Assembly: GCA_964647355.1 (NCBI GenBank)
Contig: CAZYGK010000145.1
Location: forward strand, 1 to 7,654
Length of the DNA: 7,654 nucleotides
DNA from: SZUA-430 sp964647355
GTDB taxonomy: Bacteria > Pseudomonadota > Alphaproteobacteria > Micropepsales > Micropepsaceae
Reading direction: 5' to 3'
Each line of letters opens with the position of its first letter. Position 1 is the stretch's first letter. Under the pieces are notes generated by a model. The model worked only from the letters and a program-made list of their open reading frames with translations. It had not been told where the DNA came from and made no database searches. Both the position numbers and the translations under genes were made by a program. This document shows positions 1-5,840 of the stretch, piece by piece.

Positions 1-1
1 A

Positions 2-78
2 TGGTACAGTTGGGTGGGCTCGAACCACCGACCTCCGGATCCACAATCCGGCGCTCTAACCAACTGAGCTACAACTGC
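2..78 (-). tRNA. tRNA-His (GTG anticodon)
   Basis: Read on the minus strand this folds into a complete cloverleaf. The seven-pair acceptor stem uses 72-78 with 6-12, the D arm starts with GCTC at 66-69, the anticodon stem is CCGGA/TCCGG, and the T arm is GGTGG/CCACC around TTCGAGC. The anticodon GTG lies at 42-44, giving histidine. The 3' CCA is encoded at 2-4. The discriminator base is A73 (position 5), base pair 1-72 is G-U, and the base before position 1 is T rather than G. Most bacterial tRNA-His genes encode G-1 paired with C73. Its absence here is the alphaproteobacterial variant, read by a matching HisRS. The 5' end faces the beta-barrel gene, so the two are transcribed divergently. 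Confidence 0.97.
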
Positions 79-163
79 ACACCGCGTCACGGCCGGGAGG
101 CGCGCTCAAACGGGTGCGGAAACTAGTTCGCGGGCTTTGCGATTGCAAGTTTCACCGGAAATC

Positions 164-180
164 GGCCCTTCCCAAGGGCC
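164..180. repeat. Perfect 7-bp inverted repeat in the tRNA/beta-barrel intergenic gap
   Basis: GGCCCTT at 164-170 and AAGGGCC at 174-180 are exact inverse copies separated by CCC. No T-run follows on either strand, so it does not look like an intrinsic terminator. The 247-base gap between the tRNA (ends 78) and the beta-barrel start (326) holds no credible gene. The repeat could be a protein-binding site or a structural element; the function is unknown. Confidence 0.4.
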
Positions 181-275
181 TGCACGGGACGTGGCCGCAT
201 TCCCACACAGCGGTCGGCGCACGGGGATGCGCATTCGCATTTAACCCCGCCTTAAGCACGAACGCCCAGAGTGAA

Positions 276-307
276 GAGGACGTTAACAGGATGCGTTCGG
301 CGTCCTC
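276..307 (+). promoter_or_regulatory. Possible 5' UTR stem-loop of the beta-barrel gene
   Basis: GAGGACG (276-282) and CGTCCTC (301-307) form a perfect 7-bp inverted repeat with an 18-nt loop that contains a GTTAAC palindrome. It ends four bases before the likely ribosome-binding sequence AAGGG (311-315) of the gene starting at 326. Stem-loops at the 5' end of outer-membrane protein mRNAs often affect stability or translation, as in ompA. That role here is inferred only, and no clear promoter could be identified upstream. Confidence 0.35.
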
Positions 308-325
308 ACGAAGGGAATTCGAGTT

Positions 326-1009
326 ATGCGTTTCACACTTCTTCCCGCGGCGCTTGCGGTTTGCGGTGCCGCTTTTGCGGAGACCGCGATGGCCGGCAAC
401 GCACACGGCGTTGCCTATATCGGCCTGCGCGGCTCTTACGTCGTGACCGACGATGGTTCGACCACGGGAACGTCCGGGTTCAACTATCTTCAGTCTTACG
501 ATGACGGGTACGCGACCGCCGCCTACATCGGCTGGGCGGTGCACGATGCGCTGCGGCTGGAGATCGAGGGCGGGTTTCGTAGCGCCGACATCGATACCGT
601 GACCATTGTCACCGGCGATGCGCTCCTCACCTATCTACCCGGTCAAACGGTGGACGTCGGCGCCGATGTGCAGGCGGGAACCGCGATGGTGAACTTCTAC
701 TACGACATGGACATTTTCGGCGGCGACGTAGTGCCGTGGCTCGGGGCCGGTTTGGGCGCCGCGCATGTCGAGTACAACGTGACCGATCCGTTGGGCGTGT
801 TCGGCGGCAACGATAAGGCTTGGATCTTCGCCTATCAGCTGATGGCGGGGCTCACCTTCCCGATCGGCGACGGCTGGTCGCTGACGGCGAGCTATCACTA
901 CTTCACCACGGAAGAATTCGACCGCACGAGCACGAACGCCGCGGCCGAGGTGTTCAAGACCGACCTCACGCAGCACAGCATCGACCTTGGGATTCAGTGG
1001 CACCTTTAA
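326..1009 (+). CDS. Outer-membrane beta-barrel protein (porin-like, OMP_b-brl type)
   Basis: The 227-residue product begins with a Sec signal peptide: MR, a hydrophobic stretch of about residues 3-18, and a likely cut after AAFA (residue 18) or after AMA just beyond. The mature part has alternating polar and aromatic/hydrophobic strands rich in Gly and Tyr (for example YIGLRGSY, MVNFYYDMDIF, WLGAGLGAAHVEY, SLTASYHYF). It ends in a strand IDLGIQWHL, whose final residue is Leu instead of the Phe usual at beta-barrel C termini. Size and pattern fit an eight-stranded OmpA/OmpW-like barrel in the outer membrane, but no specific substrate or receptor role can be read from it. The start at 326 is supported by the signal peptide and by AAGGG at 311-315, although the 10-base spacing is long. 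The gene is monocistronic, ending in the terminator at 1040-1083. Confidence 0.85.
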   Translation: MRFTLLPAALAVCGAAFAETAMAGNAHGVAYIGLRGSYVVTDDGSTTGTSGFNYLQSYDDGYATAAYIGWAVHDALRLEIEGGFRSADIDTVTIVTGDALLTYLPGQTVDVGADVQAGTAMVNFYYDMDIFGGDVVPWLGAGLGAAHVEYNVTDPLGVFGGNDKAWIFAYQLMAGLTFPIGDGWSLTASYHYFTTEEFDRTSTNAAAEVFKTDLTQHSIDLGIQWHL

Positions 1010-1039
1010 CTTTCTGACCCCTGGGTAGGGGGCATCCGA

Positions 1040-1083
1040 GCAAAGGCCGCCGGGACCACACGTCCGGCGGCCTTTGCGTTTTT
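1040..1083 (+). terminator. Strong Rho-independent terminator after the beta-barrel gene
   Basis: Positions 1040-1053 and 1064-1077 form a perfect 14-bp GC-rich stem with a 10-base loop, followed by G and a run of five T (1079-1083). It lies 31 bases after the stop codon of the beta-barrel gene and just 28 bases before the ATG of the phosphatase gene. It should isolate the two transcription units. Confidence 0.92.
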
Positions 1084-1102
1084 GGGGGTGAGAGGCTATC
1101 TC
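1074..1102 (+). promoter_or_regulatory. Candidate promoter of the phosphatase-hydrolase unit
   Basis: TTGCGT (1074-1079) and TATCTC (1097-1102) are separated by 17 bases and match sigma-70-type -35 and -10 boxes moderately (three of six each). The -35 would sit inside the 3' arm and T-run of the preceding terminator. Transcription would begin near 1108-1110, only a few bases before the ATG at 1112, implying a leaderless or nearly leaderless mRNA. That agrees with the lack of a well-placed Shine-Dalgarno sequence there. This is inference from weak boxes. Confidence 0.3.
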
Positions 1103-1111
1103 AGCGCCCCC

Positions 1112-1774
1112 ATGCCCGAGTACGACCTCACCAAGACCTCCGGACGGCTGGCCGCACTCGTCGACATGACGTTTCGCGACCACGCGTTCTTGCGCGTGTG
1201 GTGGCAGAACGCGCATTGGATCTCCGACGAGATGCTGCGGACGAACCAGCCTTGGCCGTTTCAGATCCGCGCCCGCGCGCGGGCCGGCATCAAGACGGTC
1301 ATCAATCTGCGCGGCGGGTTCGGGACCGCGTTTCACCAGTTAGAGCGCGAGGCGTGCGAGCGGGCCGGGATCAAGCTTGAGAACTGGACGGTGACGTCGC
1401 GCGGCGCGCCGACGATCGAGCAGGTGCGCGGCGCAAAAGACCTGTTCGAGCGCATCGCTTACCCTGCCCTCATGCACTGCAAGTCGGGCGCGGATCGCGC
1501 GGGCCTGATGAGTGTGCTCTATCTGCACTTCCGGAAGGGCGAACCGGTCGATAGGGCGATGCGGATGCTCGGGCTGCGCTATGGGCACGTCCGCCAGGGC
1601 ATGACCGGGGTGATCGACCACTTCTTCGAAGAGTACCTCTCGCACGGCGCTTCGAAGGGGCTTTCGCTTCTCGAGTGGATGGAACGCGACTACGATCCGG
1701 TGAAGCTCAAGAGCGAATTCCGCGCCGGGTGGTGGGGGAACGTGCTTGTCGACAAGATATTGAGGCGCGAATAA
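1112..1774 (+). CDS. Cysteine-dependent tyrosine/dual-specificity-type protein phosphatase
   Basis: The 220-residue protein carries the phosphatase signature CX5R as HCKSGADRAG, with nucleophile Cys123 and phosphate-binding Arg129. It is preceded by a typical core strand KTVINLRGG (61-69). The family hydrolyses phosphoester bonds through a cysteinyl-phosphate intermediate; the natural substrate here, phosphotyrosine or another phosphoester, is unknown. The loop that normally supplies the general-acid Asp (roughly 91-109) contains no Asp, only Glu103. A basic, aromatic C-terminal extension follows the catalytic domain. No signal peptide is visible, so it is probably cytosolic. ATG 1112 was chosen because the in-frame TTG 1082 overlaps the terminator. 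GTG 1088 is an alternative. The gene overlaps the downstream hydrolase by one base (TAATG), indicating translational coupling. Confidence 0.82.
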   Translation: MPEYDLTKTSGRLAALVDMTFRDHAFLRVWWQNAHWISDEMLRTNQPWPFQIRARARAGIKTVINLRGGFGTAFHQLEREACERAGIKLENWTVTSRGAPTIEQVRGAKDLFERIAYPALMHCKSGADRAGLMSVLYLHFRKGEPVDRAMRMLGLRYGHVRQGMTGVIDHFFEEYLSHGASKGLSLLEWMERDYDPVKLKSEFRAGWWGNVLVDKILRRE

Positions 1775-2673
1775 TGGCTCTGCCGATCCGCACCAGCTTC
1801 GTGAAGGCGAACGGGCTTACGTTCGAGGTCGATCAGTGCGGGTCGGGCGACAAGTTCGCTTTGCTTCTGCACGGGTTTCCGGAGTCGAAGTATTCCTGGC
1901 GCTATCAGATGCAGCTGTTGGCCGATCTCGGCTACACGGTTTGGGCGCCGAATATGCGCGGCTACGGCAAGTCGTCGAAGCCGGAGGCGGTTGCGGACTA
2001 TCACATCGACCATCTGGTTACGGACGCCGCCGCTCTGATGGACGCGGCCGGCGCGAAGAACACTCTGCTGATGGCGCACGACTGGGGCGCGATCGTTGCG
2101 TGGAACTTCGCCATCCGGAAGGTGCGGCCGCTTGAGCGCCTCGTCATCATGAACGTGCCGCATCCGGCCTGCATGGCACGCGAGCTGCGCACGTGGGCGC
2201 AACTGAGGAAGTCCTGGTACGTCTTCTTCTTTCAGATTCCCTGGCTGCCGGAGCGCATGTTGTCGGCGCGGGGGGCGCAGGCGATCGGACGCGCGTTCAG
2301 CGACATGGCGATCGACAAGAACCGCTTCCCACCGGCGGTCACCGACGAATACCGGCGCAATGCGCGCGAGCCCGGAGCGCTCAAGGCCATGATCAACTAT
2401 TACCGTGCGGGGCTGCGCGCAGGCGAGAAGGCCATGAACCCGGCGCCCGGCATGGTCGACGTGCCGACGCTGATGATCTGGGGTGAGGAGGATACGGCGC
2501 TCGGCAAAGCGACGACGGTAGGCACGGATCAATACGTGAAGGATCTGACGCTGCGCTATCTGCCGGGCGTCTCGCACTGGGTGCAACAGGAAGCACCCGA
2601 GCGCGTGAACGCCATGATCGAGGCTTGGCTTAAAGGCCAGCCGGTGCCGATCGAAGGCGAAGTTCTGCGCTAA
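1774..2673 (+). CDS. Alpha/beta hydrolase, epoxide hydrolase type
   Basis: The 299-residue protein has the full catalytic set of the epoxide hydrolase branch. The oxyanion motif HGFPE is at 33-37, the nucleophile Asp103 in HDWGA, a charge-relay Asp240 in WGEEDTALG, and the general base His268 in GVSHWVQQE. The cap has PHP (129-131), an FFFQIPWLPE segment (151-160), and two Tyr placed like the epoxide-activating pair, Tyr149 and Tyr210. An Asp nucleophile also occurs in haloalkane and fluoroacetate dehalogenases, but the two Tyr and the overall resemblance to the EPHX/EphB group favour hydrolysis of epoxides to diols. It is probably cytosolic, with no signal peptide. TGAGG at 1761-1765 is a good ribosome-binding site for ATG 1774, eight bases upstream. 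It is co-transcribed with the phosphatase and ends tail-to-tail with the TetR gene, with a four-base overlap. Confidence 0.9.
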   Translation: MALPIRTSFVKANGLTFEVDQCGSGDKFALLLHGFPESKYSWRYQMQLLADLGYTVWAPNMRGYGKSSKPEAVADYHIDHLVTDAAALMDAAGAKNTLLMAHDWGAIVAWNFAIRKVRPLERLVIMNVPHPACMARELRTWAQLRKSWYVFFFQIPWLPERMLSARGAQAIGRAFSDMAIDKNRFPPAVTDEYRRNAREPGALKAMINYYRAGLRAGEKAMNPAPGMVDVPTLMIWGEEDTALGKATTVGTDQYVKDLTLRYLPGVSHWVQQEAPERVNAMIEAWLKGQPVPIEGEVLR

Positions 2674-3368
2674 GGCTTGGGCGCCGAAAGGCCCGCCGCG
2701 ATAAAGGCCGAGAGCTCGCGCTTGATCGTGTCGATCGGCGTGGCTGCAACCGCTGCGGCCAGCGGCATGGCTTTGGGAAATTTCCCCGCCTTCAGCGTCG
2801 TGATCATCATCAACGTCTGCTGCGTCGCGGAACGCATGAAGGCAAGCCTCCATTTGCGCATCACAATGTCGTCGGCAAGCGAGGGCACTGCCTTCTGCAG
2901 CAAGGTCTCGAACCGATCGAAAATGCGAATCTGGCTCTCGGGGGGCTCAAGATCCTCAAAGCCCGGTTCCCACGTCAGACGTCCGATGAAGCGAATGAAG
3001 TGCTGCCAGCCGCCGGTTTCGGACAACGCCAATTCGACAATGGGACCAATCATCGCGTCGACGAGTTCAAGCGCCGTCGGCTCGCGGCCTTCGCTCGACG
3101 CGCGCGCTTCAACGGTGTCCAGCGCGGTCGTACGGCTTTCCTCCAGGTCGGCGGCGCGGCGCTCGAGCACCTTGCGGACCAGGTTTTCCTTTTTATCGAA
3201 GTGGTAGTTGACCGCTGCGACGTTGACCTTCGCCTTTTCGGTGATGGTGCGAACGGAGGTGCCGGCAATGCCTTGTTCTGCGAAAAGTTCCTCGGCCGCA
3301 TCCAGGATGCGATTCATCGTGGCCGTGGTTTGCGGCGACTCGCGCAGCGACGGTTCTAACTTGACCAT
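2670..3368 (-). CDS. TetR/AcrR-family transcriptional regulator
   Basis: The 232-residue product has an N-terminal TetR DNA-binding domain: helix 1 NRILDAAEELFAEQG (19-33), then the helix-turn-helix TSVRTITEKAKVNVAAVNYHF (about 37-57). A helical ligand-binding domain follows. The VNVAAVNYHF core and the C-terminal stretch GGWQHFIRFIGRLTWEPG resemble PsrA/CecR-like regulators, some of which respond to acyl chains; the ligand here is not determined. It is divergent from a MaoC-type hydratase and convergent with the epoxide hydrolase, so it may control either or both. ATG 3368 fits the usual short tail before the domain. An upstream in-frame ATG at 3428 would add 20 residues unlike the family and would run through the inverted repeat at 3369-3389. 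No clear Shine-Dalgarno precedes 3368, consistent with a leaderless message. Confidence 0.9.
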   Translation of the reverse strand: MVKLEPSLRESPQTTATMNRILDAAEELFAEQGIAGTSVRTITEKAKVNVAAVNYHFDKKENLVRKVLERRAADLEESRTTALDTVEARASSEGREPTALELVDAMIGPIVELALSETGGWQHFIRFIGRLTWEPGFEDLEPPESQIRIFDRFETLLQKAVPSLADDIVMRKWRLAFMRSATQQTLMMITTLKAGKFPKAMPLAAAVAATPIDTIKRELSAFIAAGLSAPKP

Positions 3369-3389
3369 ACGGGTGACAGCATAACCCGT
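3369..3389. promoter_or_regulatory. Candidate operator of the TetR regulator
   Basis: ACGGGT (3369-3374) and ACCCGT (3384-3389) are perfect inverse half-sites separated by nine bases, with 15-bp centre-to-centre spacing. The repeat directly abuts the TetR start codon and spans the regulator's predicted -10 box. TetR-family proteins bind short inverted repeats as dimers and commonly repress their own gene, so this is the best operator candidate in the window. Confidence 0.45.
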
Positions 3390-3405
3390 GCCGTTCGCGC
3401 GACAA
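3378..3405 (-). promoter_or_regulatory. Candidate promoter of the TetR gene
   Basis: On the minus strand TTGTCG (3405-3400) and TATGCT (3383-3378) are separated by 16 bases and each match four of six sigma-70 consensus positions. Transcription would start near 3371, within about three bases of the ATG at 3368, giving an essentially leaderless mRNA. The inverted repeat 3369-3389 covers the -10 box and start site. Confidence 0.4.
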
Positions 3406-3421
3406 GCGATATCTCTATTGC
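3406..3421. repeat. Imperfect palindrome in the divergent TetR/MaoC intergenic region
   Basis: GCGATA (3406-3411) and TATTGC (3416-3421) form a 16-bp palindrome with one mismatch around TCTC. It lies in the middle of the 110-base divergent intergenic region, so it could be a second regulator site acting on the hydratase side. The half-sites differ from those at 3369-3389, which argues against the same protein binding both. Confidence 0.25.
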
Positions 3422-3478
3422 ACTGCACACAGCTCTGCGGTTGATTGGTGTCACAGTTATTAACGTCCGGAGAGACTC

Positions 3479-4333
3479 ATGAGCGTGACCTATGACGGCC
3501 TGATGTCGCTACGTTCTGACGGCGACGTCTTCACTTACGGCGATAGAGAGACGATGCTCTATGCGCTCGGCGTGGGCATGGGGCGCGATCCCATGAACGA
3601 GGACGAGCTTCGCTATGTCTATGAGAACGATCTCAAGACTCTGCCAACTTTGGCAAGCGTGATCGCTTGGGGTCAGCGGACGATCGGCAAAGCGGGAATC
3701 AACTACCTGATGGTCGTGCACGGCGAGCAGCGCTTGACGGTGCACAAACCTCTGCCATCGGCTGCGACGATCATCTCGGACGAGCGCGTTGTGGCGGCGG
3801 TCGACAAGGGCGCAGGCAAGGGCGCGCTGATCTACACGGAGAAGGTCATCCGTCTCAAAGATACGAACGAGATACTGTGTACGGTCGGCGGGACGATCTT
3901 CGCGCGCGGCGACGGCGGGTTCGGCGGGCCGTCGACGGGTGGGCCCGAACCGCACGCAATTCCGGAGCGCAAGTCGGATGCCGTTTGCGAGACCGATACG
4001 CGGGTCGACCAGGCACTGCTCTACCGGCTGTCCGGCGATCGTAACCCGCTGCATTCGGATCCGAAGATCGCGAAGATGGCGGGCTTTCCGAGGCCCATCC
4101 TGCATGGGCTTTGCAGCTACGGTACGGCGTGCCGAGCGGTGCTGAAAACGATGTGTAACTACGATCACACGATGATCACAGGGTTCGACGTGCGCTTCTC
4201 GGCGCCGGTATTCCCTGGCGAGACGATCGTGACGGAGATGTGGAAGGACGGGAACGTCGTGTCGTTCCGTTCGAAAGTGAAGGAACGCGACGTCGTCGTG
4301 CTCAACAACGGCAAATGCACGCTGAAGAGCTAG
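3479..4333 (+). CDS. MaoC-type (R)-specific enoyl-CoA hydratase (hydratase 2, double hot-dog)
   Basis: The 284-residue protein has the length of a double hot-dog hydratase 2, like the hydratase domain of peroxisomal multifunctional enzyme 2. The N-terminal half (about 1-145) is a degenerate hot-dog fold. The C-terminal half carries the hydratase 2 motif YRLSGDRNPLHSDPKIA (183-199), with catalytic Asp187 and His192, followed by FPRPILHGLCSYG (203-215). Such enzymes add water to trans-2-enoyl-CoA to give (R)-3-hydroxyacyl-CoA in fatty-acid, branched-chain or sterol side-chain breakdown, or in supply of polyhydroxyalkanoate precursors; which applies cannot be told here. It is probably cytosolic. 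GGAG at 3469-3472, six bases before ATG 3479, supports the start. It heads a likely operon with the next two genes and is divergent from the TetR gene, its probable regulator. Confidence 0.92.
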   Translation: MSVTYDGLMSLRSDGDVFTYGDRETMLYALGVGMGRDPMNEDELRYVYENDLKTLPTLASVIAWGQRTIGKAGINYLMVVHGEQRLTVHKPLPSAATIISDERVVAAVDKGAGKGALIYTEKVIRLKDTNEILCTVGGTIFARGDGGFGGPSTGGPEPHAIPERKSDAVCETDTRVDQALLYRLSGDRNPLHSDPKIAKMAGFPRPILHGLCSYGTACRAVLKTMCNYDHTMITGFDVRFSAPVFPGETIVTEMWKDGNVVSFRSKVKERDVVVLNNGKCTLKS

Positions 4334-5412
4334 CACGCGATCCGCTCGGCGTTGCGGCGGAGATGATCGCCGCCGGGCGCGCGGCGGAGGTCGTTGCTGC
4401 GGCGCGCGGGATGCTGGCGCAGCAACGGGGCGGGATGCTCACGCGCGTCGCGTTGGGGCGCGCTCTCGTCGCTGCTGGCAGACCCGCCGAAGCGGTCGAT
4501 ACTCTGCGCGAGGCCGACCTGCTCTCACCGAACACGCCGGAGGTGGTGCTTGCGTTCGGCGAGGCGCTTGCAGCTTCGGACTCGTTACCCGCCGCCATCG
4601 GCGAGTTTCAGCGTGCCGTCAGGCTGATGCCGCAAGACGGCCGGCCGCACTGGCACATAGCGCGTCTTTGGCTTGCCGCCGGCGAAGCGGACAAGGCCGA
4701 AGCATGCGCGCGCGTCGCCGTCGAGCTTGGCGGCGCCGATGATGCGCAGTTCGAGGCGTTGATGGATGCGGGACGGCGCATGCGCTCTGCCGCACGCGCG
4801 GACGCCGGCTACGTGCGCCACCTGTTCGACCAGTTCGCGGCCGACTACGACGTGCGCATGCGCGGACGGCTCGGCTATGCGGCGCCCGGCATCTTGCGCG
4901 ACTTGGCCTCGCTCTTGATCGACCCCTCGGCCAAGCACGATGTGCTCGATCTCGGTTGCGGGACCGGTCTGAGCGGGGTTGCGTTCAAACCCCTCGCGCG
5001 TCAGCTCGTCGGCATCGACCTGTCGCCGAAGATGCTCGCGAAGGCGCGCGAACTTGCGATCTATGACGCTCTCCTTGAGGGCGACGTGGAAGCGCCGCCC
5101 AAAGGGGCGGAAGGACCGTTCGACTTGATCGTGGCTGCCGACGTGCTTGTCTATCTCGGCGATCTAACAAAATTGTTCGCGGCGGTGCGGGCGCGGCTCA
5201 AGCCGGAGGGACTCTGGCTGTTCACGACGGAGAAGAGCGAGACTGCCGATTTCGGTTTGGGCGAGAAGCGGCGCTACCGGCACAGCGAAGCCTATCTGCG
5301 CGCGCTTGCCGAAACGCATGGCTTTGACGTTGCCAGTCTGGTCGAGTGCGTCACGCGGTACGAAGCGGGCGTCGCGGTGCCCAGTTGGGCGGCGGCGTCT
5401 CGCGCACGGTAG
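4315..5412 (+). CDS. TPR-repeat SAM-dependent methyltransferase (COG4976-like)
   Basis: The 365-residue protein joins two parts. Residues about 15-140 form helical tetratricopeptide-like repeats (for example AEAVDTLREADLLSPNTPEV and PAAIGEFQRAVRLMPQDGRP). A class I methyltransferase domain follows from about 165. It opens with FDQFAADYDVRM (171-182), then has the SAM-binding motif I VLDLGCGTG (210-218), the acidic residue of motif II in GIDLS (Asp235), and the post-II strand FDLIVAADVLVYL (269-281). The methyl acceptor is unknown; the TPR part suggests a protein or complex partner. Automated names such as DNA methyltransferase would not be supported, since no DNA-recognition region is visible. 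ATG 4315 overlaps the MaoC gene by 19 bases, implying coupling, but has a poor ribosome-binding site. ATG 4363 is an alternative that would trim the first repeat. Confidence 0.85.
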   Translation: MHAEELARDPLGVAAEMIAAGRAAEVVAAARGMLAQQRGGMLTRVALGRALVAAGRPAEAVDTLREADLLSPNTPEVVLAFGEALAASDSLPAAIGEFQRAVRLMPQDGRPHWHIARLWLAAGEADKAEACARVAVELGGADDAQFEALMDAGRRMRSAARADAGYVRHLFDQFAADYDVRMRGRLGYAAPGILRDLASLLIDPSAKHDVLDLGCGTGLSGVAFKPLARQLVGIDLSPKMLAKARELAIYDALLEGDVEAPPKGAEGPFDLIVAADVLVYLGDLTKLFAAVRARLKPEGLWLFTTEKSETADFGLGEKRRYRHSEAYLRALAETHGFDVASLVECVTRYEAGVAVPSWAAASRAR

Positions 5413-5424
5413 AGGAGCAACCAC

Positions 5425-5697
5425 ATGCAGTTCATGGTGGTCGAGACGTTTCGCGGTCAGGATGCCAAAGCGATTTATGCACGTCTGCGCGAGCGGGGGC
5501 GCATGATGCCGGAGGGGCTGAAATTTGTTTCAAGTCACGTCGCTGCAGACTTGAGCCGTTGCTTTCAGCTGATGGAGTGCGAAGACATCACCCTGCTGCA
5601 GCGCTGGATCGCCGAGTGGAGCGACCTGATGGCGTTCGAAGTGGTGCCGGTCGTGCCGGGGAGCGCGACGGCGTCTGCGCTCGATCGGCAACGGTAA
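5425..5697 (+). CDS. DUF3303 family protein
   Basis: The 90-residue protein starts MQFMVVETFRG and contains SSHVAADLSRCFQLMEC and LLQRWIAEWSDLMAFEVVPV, which I recognise as the pattern of DUF3303. This is a small alpha/beta family of unknown function, probably a ferredoxin-like fold of the dimeric alpha/beta-barrel kind. It has no signal peptide or membrane segment. The ribosome-binding site AGGAG (5413-5417) lies seven bases before the ATG and directly after the methyltransferase stop codon. The 12-base gap places it as the last gene of the MaoC-methyltransferase operon. Whether it binds a small molecule in that pathway is unknown. Confidence 0.88.
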   Translation: MQFMVVETFRGQDAKAIYARLRERGRMMPEGLKFVSSHVAADLSRCFQLMECEDITLLQRWIAEWSDLMAFEVVPVVPGSATASALDRQR

Positions 5698-5725
5698 AGC
5701 GCTTTCGGCCTGGCGCGTTTGCCGG

Positions 5726-5742
5726 GGTTTTCCTTGGAAACC
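5726..5742 (+). terminator. Weak possible terminator after the DUF3303 gene
   Basis: GGTTTTC (5726-5732) pairs with GGAAACC (5736-5742) in a 7-bp stem with one G-T pair and a three-base loop. An ATTTATT-rich stretch follows rather than a true T-run. The stem is too short and the tail too mixed for a firm call. It is listed because an operon end is expected here, before the next gene at 5841. Confidence 0.25.
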
Positions 5743-5840
5743 ATGGATTTATTGTCGAGCTCGATCGGCGTGGATTTGTGGCGCCGTTTTGGGGTATAGA
5801 GCCCAACTCCATCGTCTCTGGGTTGTCGAGGATTAGTGCC

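Noticed and set aside
1..78. tRNA-His as an attachment site for an integrated element
   Set aside because: The tRNA 3' end faces left and lies at the window edge, so any element would be outside. No integrase or repeated tRNA 3' fragment is seen to the right.
121..149. Possible tRNA-His promoter (TTGCAA-16-CTAGTT on the minus strand)
   Set aside because: The -10 match is poor. A promoter must exist in this region, but I cannot place it reliably.
635..1336. Minus-strand open frame (233 codons) spanning the beta-barrel 3' half, terminator and phosphatase 5' part
   Set aside because: It would read through a perfect 14-bp terminator stem and has no recognisable domain.
1690..2853. Long minus-strand open frame (387 codons) opposite the hydrolase gene
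   Set aside because: It runs antisense through the well-supported epoxide hydrolase and into the TetR gene. Its translation is rich in Arg and His with no recognisable domain, as expected for a shadow frame in GC-rich DNA.
3373..3454. TGTCAC hexamers facing each gene in the divergent TetR/MaoC region (3373-3378 and 3449-3454)
   Set aside because: They share only six bases, 70 bases apart, and their surroundings differ. This is too short to claim a shared operator.
3509..4336. Minus-strand open frame (275 codons) opposite the MaoC gene
   Set aside because: It is a compositional shadow: no domain, rich in Arg and His, fully antisense to a gene with intact catalytic motifs.
5346..5840. Longer start for the four-cysteine gene, reaching back into the methyltransferase gene
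   Set aside because: The extension would overlap two supported genes in another frame and place the signal peptide in the middle of the protein.
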